From CAYGSN01 sp964352675 (GTDB lineage Bacteria > Pseudomonadota > Alphaproteobacteria > Micavibrionales > Micavibrionaceae), in contig CAYGSN010000014.1 in NCBI GenBank assembly GCA_964352675.1, positions 1-60,875 of the forward strand: 60,875 bases of DNA, in the 5' to 3' direction. Numbering within the stretch: the stretch's first letter is position 1; the number at the start of each line of letters is the position of its first letter. The position numbers and the translations under genes are program-made. The notes under the pieces were generated by a model, which was not told the origin of the DNA, did not search any database, and was given only the letters and a program-made list of their open reading frames with translations. Shown in pieces: positions 33,855 through 41,704 of the stretch.

Positions 33855-34688
33855 ATGTCATCAAATTTAGAATCCAATAAAATTTTTGCCGCCGTGCTGA
33901 TTGCCGGAATTGTTGCTATGCTCTCAGGTTTTGTTGCCCATAAGCTCGTTCACCCGCATGATTTAGAAAAAGACGCTGTAGAGATTGAAGGTGCAGCGCT
34001 GGAGGGAGCCGGCCCTGCGGCTGTCGAACTGCCCGCACCAATCATGCACTTGATTGCTACGGCTGATATCGCACAGGGTGAAAAACTTTCCAAAGCCTGT
34101 GCGGCTTGTCACTCTTTTGATCAGGGTGGGCCGAACAAGGTGGGACCGAATTTGTGGAATATTGTGGGTGGTCCTGTAGCTGGCAAGGCCGGATTTGGCT
34201 ATTCCGATGCCTTAATCGGCGCTGGCGGTGCCTGGAGCTATTTACATCTTAATAAGTTCCTGTGGAAGCCTAAGAAAACACACCCCGGCACAAAGATGAA
34301 TTTTATCGGTTTGAAAAAGCCTGAAGACCGTGCTGCTATGATTGCCTGGATGCGTACGCTATCCAGCAGCCAGTTCCCGTTACCGACCGATGCGGAGATC
34401 GCCGCTGAAAATGCTGAGCTAAGTCCGCCGGAGCCGGAAGCTTCTGCCGGGGATGCCGGAGAGGAAGCACCTTCAGAGATTGAAGAACCTGCCGATGCCG
34501 AAGATGCTGCCGGGACCGAGCCTGCTGCGGGACAGGCCACTGATCCTGTACAGGATATTTCATCACCGAAATTACCGGAAGGCGTGGTTTCAGAGGAAGA
34601 TCACGGCGATGCAGCCGCGGCCATTCCCGATGAGCCATCCTCTGAAACCCTGGAAGATTCCCAGAATATTCTGCAAAAACTAAACTAG
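33855..34688 (+). CDS. Membrane-anchored class I cytochrome c with long acidic tail
   Basis: A 277-residue electron carrier like the CycM/cytochrome c552 group of alphaproteobacteria. An uncleaved N-terminal anchor (about residues 9-28), a linker, then the haem domain with CAACH at 82-86 and Met148 in HPGTKMNF as the likely sixth ligand. From about residue 172 the protein continues as a 100-residue acidic, Pro/Ala-rich tail (PEPEASAGDAGEEAPSEIEE) that is not part of the fold. It probably carries electrons between the bc1 complex and a terminal oxidase; the tail's role is unknown. The end overlaps holC by 4 bases. Confidence 0.92.
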   Translation: MSSNLESNKIFAAVLIAGIVAMLSGFVAHKLVHPHDLEKDAVEIEGAALEGAGPAAVELPAPIMHLIATADIAQGEKLSKACAACHSFDQGGPNKVGPNLWNIVGGPVAGKAGFGYSDALIGAGGAWSYLHLNKFLWKPKKTHPGTKMNFIGLKKPEDRAAMIAWMRTLSSSQFPLPTDAEIAAENAELSPPEPEASAGDAGEEAPSEIEEPADAEDAAGTEPAAGQATDPVQDISSPKLPEGVVSEEDHGDAAAAIPDEPSSETLEDSQNILQKLN

Positions 34689-35131
34689 ATTTTCTTTTCC
34701 CAGCCCTGTGCGCCTTGCTGCCAATAGGTCAGGTCGTGATCCGTTTCCTTAAGGCTTCTCCAGCGTGCTCGAGCCTCTGTGAGGGCACGTTTGTCACGCC
34801 CGTCAAATACTGCGCAGCATAGATCAAATTCGTCCATCATTTCGCTATCTACCGACCCGGCAAGAATAAGAACATCGGCGTCGTTCGGGTTTTCATCACT
34901 GGTCGTGATCCAGATTGGCTGCGTCTCCGCAAATCCGTCTTTTTCCGTGCCGTGGGGTAGAAAGCTTCCCGGATCATAGCTCCAGAGATAGTCGTTCAAC
35001 TTTTCCCGCATCTGTGTATCGGCCGTTTTCACGACAATTTTATGGCAGTTTTGCAATGCTTTGCTTAATAGGGCGGGAAGCGCCTGCTCCAGACTTTGAC
35101 GTTCTAGATGATAAAACCGGATCTCACCCAT
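34685..35131 (-). CDS. holC: DNA polymerase III chi subunit
   Basis: The clamp-loader accessory subunit that links the replicase to SSB. 148 residues: EIRFYHLERQSLEQALPALL, KIVVKTADTQMREKLNDYLW, the conserved FLPHG, and CCAVFDGRD. Its start codon overlaps the kamA stop (TAATG), so the two are translationally coupled. Together with pepA upstream this matches the common pepA-holC neighbourhood, with kamA inserted. Confidence 0.93.
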   Translation of the reverse strand: MGEIRFYHLERQSLEQALPALLSKALQNCHKIVVKTADTQMREKLNDYLWSYDPGSFLPHGTEKDGFAETQPIWITTSDENPNDADVLILAGSVDSEMMDEFDLCCAVFDGRDKRALTEARARWRSLKETDHDLTYWQQGAQGWEKKI

Positions 35132-36192
35132 TAAAAACTCTCTTTATAGATATGTGTGCGCCCTTTGCTGTCCTTAACTTCATAGCGGCCTGCTTCAACT
35201 TCACGCAAGTAACAGGAATTGATTGGCACCTTGCCATGGCCGCCTGGTATATCCAACATATATTGAGGCTGCGCCAAACCACTCATCTGGCTTTGTAGTT
35301 TGCGCATGATGGCTTTTCCTTTAGAAATAGGAAGCCGGAAGTGACCGGTTCCCGGCGCCATATCCGGATGATGCAGGTAATACGGTTTCACCCGCAAGCT
35401 CAGCAATTCCCTATAGAGTGTCTCTAGCGTTTCTGCGCTGTCATTGACGTTTTTCAACAAAACGGATTGGGAGAGCATCGTAACGTCGGCATGATACAGG
35501 CCGCGGAGCGTTTCTCTTACGGCGGGCGTGAGCTCCTGCGCGTGGTTGATATGCAGGGCCATGTACAACGGTTTTTCGCGTTTTAAAGTCTCAAGGATTT
35601 CCGGCGTGACTTTCGAAGGCGCGGCAACGGGCACGCGGGTATGGATACGGATAATGCGCACATGTTCGATGTCTTCCAGCGCATCCAGCAATGCGCCCAG
35701 CTTTCGCGGTGACAGAACCAGCGGGTCGCCGCCAGTCAGGATGACTTCAAAAATTTCTGTATGCGCGCGGATATAATCCAGCGCCGCATCAAGTTCGTCT
35801 GGTGTGAGGACTTCCTGGCCCGGTCCCACCATTTCGCGGCGGAAACAGTACCTGCAGTAAACTGCACAGACATTAGCCACTTTCAACAGGACGCGGTCGG
35901 CATGGCGATGGACCAGCCCTTTGACCGGGGTATGGATATCATCGCCAATTGGATCGGGATTTTCTTGAGGCAGGTTTATGAGCTCTTTAAGCTGGGGCAG
36001 GTATTGCACGGCAACGGGATCATTTATATCTGCTATGCGAATACTGGCTTTTACATCCGGCGTGATTTTAAAAGCGTATTTATCCGTGACTCGCTTGAGA
36101 TTCTTGGCTTGCTGTTCCAAAGACTCCGCCAGACAATATTTCGTATCGGACCGTTTCGTATCCAGAGTCTTTTCTGTACGCTCAGTCCGCAT
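35131..36192 (-). CDS. KamA-family radical SAM aminomutase (lysine 2,3-aminomutase or EpmB)
   Basis: 353 residues. The radical-SAM cluster motif is CAVYCRYCFRRE (CxxxCxxC), followed by VILTGGDPLVLSP, IIRIHTRVP and the PLP-binding Lys in DIPGGHGKVPIN. The size fits both small lysine 2,3-aminomutases and EpmB, which converts alpha- to beta-lysine for elongation factor P. The epmA and efp genes are not in the window, so I leave the choice open. Sits between pepA (2-base gap) and holC (overlapping). Confidence 0.9.
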   Translation of the reverse strand: MRTERTEKTLDTKRSDTKYCLAESLEQQAKNLKRVTDKYAFKITPDVKASIRIADINDPVAVQYLPQLKELINLPQENPDPIGDDIHTPVKGLVHRHADRVLLKVANVCAVYCRYCFRREMVGPGQEVLTPDELDAALDYIRAHTEIFEVILTGGDPLVLSPRKLGALLDALEDIEHVRIIRIHTRVPVAAPSKVTPEILETLKREKPLYMALHINHAQELTPAVRETLRGLYHADVTMLSQSVLLKNVNDSAETLETLYRELLSLRVKPYYLHHPDMAPGTGHFRLPISKGKAIMRKLQSQMSGLAQPQYMLDIPGGHGKVPINSCYLREVEAGRYEVKDSKGRTHIYKESF

Positions 36193-36194
36193 CC

Positions 36195-37685
36195 TTATCC
36201 CTCAAATGCATCGGAAATCAGGCGGTCCAGGACACGTACGCCAAACCCTGTGCCGTATTTTGGAACGGTGGGAGTGTCCTTTTTCGTCCAGGCCACACCG
36301 GCGACATCCATATGCGCCCAGGGTGTGTTGTCTTCAATAAAATGTTCCAGGAAGCCCGCCGCGGTGCATGCGCCCGCAAAAGATCCGGATTTGGCCGTGT
36401 TGCGCACATCGGCCACGTCGCTTTCCATGTCCTTCTTCCATTCTTCATCCAAAGGCATACGCCACAGGTTTTCGCCGGTGGCATCGCTGGCTTTTTGCAT
36501 TTGGTTCCACAACGTATCGTCATTGACAAAAGTCCCGCAATATTGGTGGCCCAGAGCAATCATCATTGCACCGGTCAGCGTGGCCAGATCAATCACCGCG
36601 CAAGGCTTGTACGTGCGCTGTACGTATGTTAGCGCATCGGCCAGAACCAGACGTCCTTCCGCATCGGTGTTCAGGACCTCAATGGTTTTCCCCGAGTAGG
36701 ACTTCAGTATGTCATCCGGGCGATAAGACTTGCTGGACGGCATATTTTCAGCAAGCCCCACAATTCCAACAACATCGGCTTTGGATTTGCGCAGAGCCAG
36801 AGCCTTCATCGTGCCGACCACGGCTGCGGATCCACCCATATCCAGTTTCATACTGGCCATGGAGGCTGCGGGCTTGAGGGATACGCCGCCGGTATCAAAG
36901 GTCACGCCCTTCCCAACCAGTGCCAGGGGCTTGCCGGATTTTTTACCGGAGCCGTTCCAGCGCATCACCACCATGCGCGGCGGGAAATCCGATCCCATGC
37001 CCACGGCAAGGATGGCGCCCATGCCCATTTTCTGCATTTTCTTTTCATCAAGGATTTCGATTTCAACGCCCAGAGGCTTTAATTCTTTCTGGATAAACCG
37101 CGCATAGGCATCCGGATAGAGATGGTTTGGCGGTTCGTTCACCAGATCGCGCGCTGTGAAAATGCCGACGCAGACATGTTCGAACGGCGCGTAGACTTTC
37201 TTGATAGCGGCTGATTGTGTGGAAACAATATCCACTTTCTGCAATCCTTTTGGTTCTTCTTTCTTGGGTGTTTTGTATTTTGTGAAGCTATAGCTGCCCA
37301 GCTTTGCGCCCATGGCCAGATGTGCGGCACCGTCCGGGTCCACACCGTCACAAAGGATTGCTGCATTTTCTGTCCCTGCGGATTTTAATGCCTGGAACAG
37401 TTTGCCACCAAGTATTTCGGATATATGAGGTTTTAGTTCTTTCTTTTTGCCCAGCCCAAAAATAATGATTTGTCCAAATTGTGAATCCTCAGGTGTTTGA
37501 AGATTTAAACTTTGCCCGGCTTTTCCCTCGTATTTCATTGATTTTTTTATAGCGACAGCAATAAAGTCCTGCGTTTTTTTGCTAAAGACGGATTTCGCTG
37601 TCGGTTTTTTATCTTCATAGGTCAGGAGGACTGCAGTATCCGTGGATTTTCGAGGGAGTTTTTGAAAGGAAATTGTAAAGGTCAT
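36195..37685 (-). CDS. pepA: Leucyl aminopeptidase (cytosol M17 family)
   Basis: A hexameric di-metal aminopeptidase that also binds DNA in some bacteria. 496 residues with the M17 signature NTDAEGRLVLADAL, the metal-binding KGVTFDTGGVSLKPAASMAS, KLDMGGSAAV and the substrate-pocket TLTGAMMIALG. Diverges from lptF with a 101-base spacer, a very common proteobacterial arrangement. Confidence 0.97.
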   Translation of the reverse strand: MTFTISFQKLPRKSTDTAVLLTYEDKKPTAKSVFSKKTQDFIAVAIKKSMKYEGKAGQSLNLQTPEDSQFGQIIIFGLGKKKELKPHISEILGGKLFQALKSAGTENAAILCDGVDPDGAAHLAMGAKLGSYSFTKYKTPKKEEPKGLQKVDIVSTQSAAIKKVYAPFEHVCVGIFTARDLVNEPPNHLYPDAYARFIQKELKPLGVEIEILDEKKMQKMGMGAILAVGMGSDFPPRMVVMRWNGSGKKSGKPLALVGKGVTFDTGGVSLKPAASMASMKLDMGGSAAVVGTMKALALRKSKADVVGIVGLAENMPSSKSYRPDDILKSYSGKTIEVLNTDAEGRLVLADALTYVQRTYKPCAVIDLATLTGAMMIALGHQYCGTFVNDDTLWNQMQKASDATGENLWRMPLDEEWKKDMESDVADVRNTAKSGSFAGACTAAGFLEHFIEDNTPWAHMDVAGVAWTKKDTPTVPKYGTGFGVRVLDRLISDAFEG

Positions 37686-37786
37686 GGGTTTATCTTTTAT
37701 TTTTTAGATATTTCTACTATTTTTCTTGGCCACACTTGTCAATATAAGCGTTTCAAAGCGTTTGGCTAGATGGTATTACAACGGAT

Positions 37787-38920
37787 ATGAAAGTTTTTGA
37801 CAGATATGTTTTTCGGGGATTGTTGACCGCCACCATGTTCATGTCGGTTATACTGGCCGTTGTTGTTCTGTTAACACAATCATTACGGTTTCTGGAGCTT
37901 GTGATTGAATCTGGTGCTTCTTCCGGTTCTTTTTGGGTTCTTACGCTTTTGGCGTTGCCTCGCTTTTTTGAGGTTATTATGCCACTTTCTTTGGCTGCTG
38001 CGGTGATTTTTGTTTATAACCGGATGACGATGGATTCCGAGCTTGTGGTGATCCGCTCCAGCGGCTATACGCCGCTCGCACTTGCGCGCCCGGCGCTTCT
38101 TTTGGCGATTCTGGTCACTATGTTTTTATGGGTTATGACGTTGTGGGCGGGGCCAAAATCTCTATCCAGTATGCAACAGCTGCGGCAAGTAATAAAAGCC
38201 CAGGTTTCATCGTTGTTGTTCCGGGAAGGGGTGTTTAACCAGTTGGGTCAGGGGCTGACTGTTTATATCCGTGAACGGGCCTCCGATGGCGAATTGCACG
38301 GTCTTATGATTCACGATACGCGTAAGGTCGGAGCTCCGCCCTCTACAATTTTGGCCAAACGCGGTCTTATCGTTGGTGATGAAGACGGTCAGGAGGTTTT
38401 GGTTTATGACGGTTCACGCCAGGAGTTTGACTCCGAAAGCGGAACAATGCGCAGATTAAATTTTCAACGCTACACGATTGATTTGCCTGATAGTGCGCCG
38501 GTGCGTCAACGCTGGAAAGAGCCGGAAGAGCGGACGATTACAGAGCTTTTGCGGCCCAATCTTAATTCACCGCGTGATGTTGATAATCTCTCCAAATTTC
38601 GGATTGAAGTTCACAAGAGAATTTTAGGGCCAATTCTTGCCGTTACGTTTGCGTTTGTTGCCTGCGCGGCTCTCCTTGTGGGGCCTGTGGAGCGGAGAGG
38701 ACAGGGGCGGCGGATTGCTGGGATCATCCTGACAGTGTTCATCGTACAGGGTTTGTTCATTACAGGGTTTAATATTTCCCGCCACAATCAATGGGGGCTT
38801 GCGATCATGTATTTATGTGTGTTTGTGCCCCTTGGCATTTCTGCTTTTATTCTGAGCGGCTTTAGTGAAAATGCCCGCCGAAGATTTTTCTTTGAGGGCG
38901 CGAAGGGACCAGCTTCATGA
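37787..38920 (+). CDS. lptF: LPS export ABC transporter permease LptF
   Basis: One of the two membrane subunits of LptB2FG. 377 residues with six predicted helices, three at each end (MFMSVILAVVVLLTQSLRFL, VTMFLWVMTLWAGP, ILAVTFAFVACAALLVGP, then two more), flanking a periplasmic beta-jellyroll (about 110-260: VSSLLFREGVFNQLGQGLTV, GLMIHDTRK). It overlaps lptG by 4 bases (ATGA). Its ATPase lptB is at 16 kb. Confidence 0.95.
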   Translation: MKVFDRYVFRGLLTATMFMSVILAVVVLLTQSLRFLELVIESGASSGSFWVLTLLALPRFFEVIMPLSLAAAVIFVYNRMTMDSELVVIRSSGYTPLALARPALLLAILVTMFLWVMTLWAGPKSLSSMQQLRQVIKAQVSSLLFREGVFNQLGQGLTVYIRERASDGELHGLMIHDTRKVGAPPSTILAKRGLIVGDEDGQEVLVYDGSRQEFDSESGTMRRLNFQRYTIDLPDSAPVRQRWKEPEERTITELLRPNLNSPRDVDNLSKFRIEVHKRILGPILAVTFAFVACAALLVGPVERRGQGRRIAGIILTVFIVQGLFITGFNISRHNQWGLAIMYLCVFVPLGISAFILSGFSENARRRFFFEGAKGPAS

Positions 38921-40023
38921 AACCCAGCACAACACTAAGTCGCTATCTGGCGAAACGCTATGTTATTAATCTCTTGGCTTTGTTGGCTGGTTTGATGAGC
39001 ATAATTTACCTGTTTGACACGATTGAGTTGATTCGCCGGGCTAGCAAATTCGACAATGTGCCGCTTTCTTTGGTGCTGCAAATGGGGCTATTGAAATTGC
39101 CGGAAGTTTCGCAAATGCTTTTGCCGTTTGCGGTTCTGTTCAGTGCAATGTACACATTCTGGCAGTTGACTCGGCGCTCCGAGCTTATCGTTGTGCGCGC
39201 CGCCGGCTTTTCGGTCTGGCAATTTTTAACGCCCATTGTCGGTCTGGCGGTTCTTGCTGGTATTTTGCAAATGACCGTTATAAACCCGGTTGGCGCGGTG
39301 TTGCTGGGTAAGTTTGAGCAGCTCGAAGCGCACTACCTCAGCCGCGAAGAAAACCAGATTGCGGTATTTCGGGAGGGGCTGTGGCTTCGGCAAGGTTATA
39401 ATGATGGCGGGCAGGGCGGATATATCATTCTGCATGCCGGTAAGTTGCAGCAACAAGACTGGTCATTGAAAAACGTCATGGTTTTGTCTTTTAATGCACA
39501 AGATCAGTTTTTGGAGCGAATGGATGCGGCTGCCGCGCGGTTAGAGCCGGGGCGCTGGGTGTTGGAGAATGTCTCCGTATCCGGGCGGACCCCTACGCCA
39601 GAGACGCAGGAACAGGTGTTTTTGCCGACCGGCCTTACCGTTCAAGACGTGGAGGACAGTTTCTCATCCCCTCAGACCATGTCTTTCTGGCGCCTTCCGG
39701 GCTATATCCAAACTCTGGAAAGCACAGGATTTAATGCAAGTCGTTTGCGGGTGCATTACCAAAATCTTTGGGCACAGCCTCTGATGTTCGCCGCGATGGT
39801 GCTGTTGGCGGCATCCTTTTCGATGCGTCCACCCAGGTTTCGCGGCGCGCTGCTTTTGTTTTCAATCGGCATTTTCATAGGATTTGTAATTTTTTTCCTC
39901 TCCAGCTTCCTCCAGGCGTTGGGAGCGTCTCAACAAATTCCGGTGGTTCTGGCGGCCTGGGCGCCTGCTTTTATAACATTCCTGCTGGGTCTGAGCGCGC
40001 TTATGACGCTCGAAGACGGCTAA
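38917..40023 (+). CDS. lptG: LPS export ABC transporter permease LptG
   Basis: Second membrane subunit of LptB2FG, 368 residues. Same plan as LptF: helices near the N-terminus (VINLLALLAGLMSIIYLFDT, MLLPFAVLFSAMYTFWQLTR), a periplasmic jellyroll (QIAVFREGLWLRQGYNDGG), and C-terminal helices (LMFAAMVLLAASFSMRPP, FIGFVIFFLSSFLQAL). The coupled start with lptF implies equal production. The roughly 196 bases downstream, before mlaA, hold no feature I can name. Confidence 0.95.
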   Translation: MKPSTTLSRYLAKRYVINLLALLAGLMSIIYLFDTIELIRRASKFDNVPLSLVLQMGLLKLPEVSQMLLPFAVLFSAMYTFWQLTRRSELIVVRAAGFSVWQFLTPIVGLAVLAGILQMTVINPVGAVLLGKFEQLEAHYLSREENQIAVFREGLWLRQGYNDGGQGGYIILHAGKLQQQDWSLKNVMVLSFNAQDQFLERMDAAAARLEPGRWVLENVSVSGRTPTPETQEQVFLPTGLTVQDVEDSFSSPQTMSFWRLPGYIQTLESTGFNASRLRVHYQNLWAQPLMFAAMVLLAASFSMRPPRFRGALLLFSIGIFIGFVIFFLSSFLQALGASQQIPVVLAAWAPAFITFLLGLSALMTLEDG

Positions 40024-40219
40024 AATCGCAGGCGCTACCGAAGTTAGCCCTTGCCGCATGCCCTAAAATCAGGGATTATTAAGCTGTTGAAAATAAATGC
40101 GTAGTATTAACGTTCTGGTAACCTAAAGCGATTATTTTGAACATATCTGAGTTGACTTCAAACATAATTTACACGATATATAACCCACGAAAATTATTTA
40201 AGATTTTGGGCTGGTCATT

Positions 40220-41008
40220 ATGATGAATAAATTAATACTAAAAAGAAAAAATCTTGCGCGTTTTGTACTTATCGGAGCTGTGGTGCTCGGACTGTCTGCC
40301 TGTTCTTCAGCGGGCGAGGAGCGCGCGATGGTGATTGGCGATACTCCGATTTATGACCCATATGAAGATTTAAACCGATTTATGTTTGCCTTTAACGATG
40401 CAATGGATGACGCATATTTGGTGCCGATTGCTGAGGCTTACCGTCAGGGAATACCTGCTCCCGGCCGGACAGGTATTCGCAATGTTTTGCGTAATCTACG
40501 CAGCCCTCTAGACTTCACCCATCAGTTGCTGCAGGGCGATTTGGGTGGTGCTCACGATGTTGCTTTGCGCACGGTTGTGAACACGTTTGTCGGTGCTGGA
40601 GGCTTGTTTGATGTTGCGGGCCATGAAGGCATTGAATACGAGCAGGAAGATTTTGGTCAGACCCTTGGAAAATGGGGAGTTGGCCACGGTCCGTATGTCG
40701 TGCTTCCGTTTATGGGGCCGTCATCCTTGCGTGATTACGTTGGATTTTTTGTTGACGCGCTCGCCAATCCGCTGCGGATTTATCTTCATAATATTGACGA
40801 AGACGGTATCTACTATGGCATTCTTGCAACAGACATGATTGATACGCGCGCCTCTCTCCTGGATGTCCTCCGCGATCTGGAAAACAGCTCTATCGATTAC
40901 TACGCCTCTGTGCGCAGTATCTACTATCAGAGACGCGATGCCATGCTCAACGATGAAGACCCGGACAAGGTCGGCGCAGCTGATATTCCAGATTACGATG
41001 ATTATTAA
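40220..41008 (+). CDS. mlaA: Outer-membrane lipoprotein MlaA (VacJ)
   Basis: Removes misplaced phospholipids from the outer leaflet of the outer membrane and hands them to MlaC. 262 residues with lipobox LSAC (Cys28) after a 27-residue signal. Family motifs: YDPYEDLNRFMFAFNDAMDD, RTGIRNVLRNLRSPLDFTH, EDFGQTLGKWGVGHGPYVVL, PFMGPSSLRDYVG. mlaC follows immediately. ATG40223 is an equally possible start. Confidence 0.95.
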   Translation: MMNKLILKRKNLARFVLIGAVVLGLSACSSAGEERAMVIGDTPIYDPYEDLNRFMFAFNDAMDDAYLVPIAEAYRQGIPAPGRTGIRNVLRNLRSPLDFTHQLLQGDLGGAHDVALRTVVNTFVGAGGLFDVAGHEGIEYEQEDFGQTLGKWGVGHGPYVVLPFMGPSSLRDYVGFFVDALANPLRIYLHNIDEDGIYYGILATDMIDTRASLLDVLRDLENSSIDYYASVRSIYYQRRDAMLNDEDPDKVGAADIPDYDDY

Positions 41009-41033
41009 TTCAATGAATCTTATGGGTTTTTCA

Positions 41034-41702
41034 ATGAAAACGAAAATTACGACCGGATTGTCGGTTGCTGCTGTGCTTCTTGCTGTAGTCGGACAGGCGC
41101 ATGCTTTTCAAAGCACATCCATGCTTCATCATACTCCATATCAAATATCTGAATCTTTTATTGAGGCGGCGGACCAAAACGCAGAGCAGGGCGCGCAGAA
41201 TTTCATTGGCGGCATGACTGATCGGGCGCTTGGTTTTTTGGCCAATTCTGATTTATCGCATGAACAGCGCAAAAAAGAATTCCGTTCTTTGCTTAATTCC
41301 AGTTTTGACATGGACACGATTGCTCGTTTTACCATCGGGCGTTACTGGCGTGAGGCATCGCCCGCCCAGCAAAAGGAATATCTGAAGCTATTCAAAGAAA
41401 TGATTGTCGAAGTGTATTCCCGCCGTTTTGAGGAGTATAACGGGCAGGGTGTTGAGGTCGTTGGTTCTTCTTCCAAGAGCGAAACAGATGTGATTGTGAA
41501 CTCCAAGATTGTCCAAAATGGCGGCGGCCCTGATGTAAAACTTGACTGGCGCGTGCGTTACAAAAACGGCCAATACAAGATCGTTGACGTGATTGTTGAA
41601 GGCGTTAGCATGGCGGTGACCCAGCGCTCCGATTTTTCTTCGGTCATCCAGCGCGGCGGCGGCGATATTGGCGTCTTGCTCGCACATCTCAAAGAACGCT
41701 AG
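41034..41702 (+). CDS. mlaC: Periplasmic phospholipid-binding protein MlaC
   Basis: Shuttles phospholipid between MlaA and the inner-membrane MlaFEDB complex. 222 residues with a signal peptide (KITTGLSVAAVLLAVVGQAH, cleavage near AHA-FQ). MlaC core: LLNSSFDMDTIARFTIGRYW, then KEYLKLFKEMIVEVYSRRFE and LDWRVRYKNGQYKIVDVIVE. I chose ATG41034 since it gives a standard signal peptide; in-frame ATGs at 41013 and 41022 are possible. The mlaFED genes are not in the window. Confidence 0.92.
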   Translation: MKTKITTGLSVAAVLLAVVGQAHAFQSTSMLHHTPYQISESFIEAADQNAEQGAQNFIGGMTDRALGFLANSDLSHEQRKKEFRSLLNSSFDMDTIARFTIGRYWREASPAQQKEYLKLFKEMIVEVYSRRFEEYNGQGVEVVGSSSKSETDVIVNSKIVQNGGGPDVKLDWRVRYKNGQYKIVDVIVEGVSMAVTQRSDFSSVIQRGGGDIGVLLAHLKER

Positions 41703-41704
41703 TT

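Noticed and set aside
35761..36699. A 312-codon open frame on the plus strand across kamA and pepA
   Set aside because: It spans two certain genes on the other strand and has no domain; a shadow frame.
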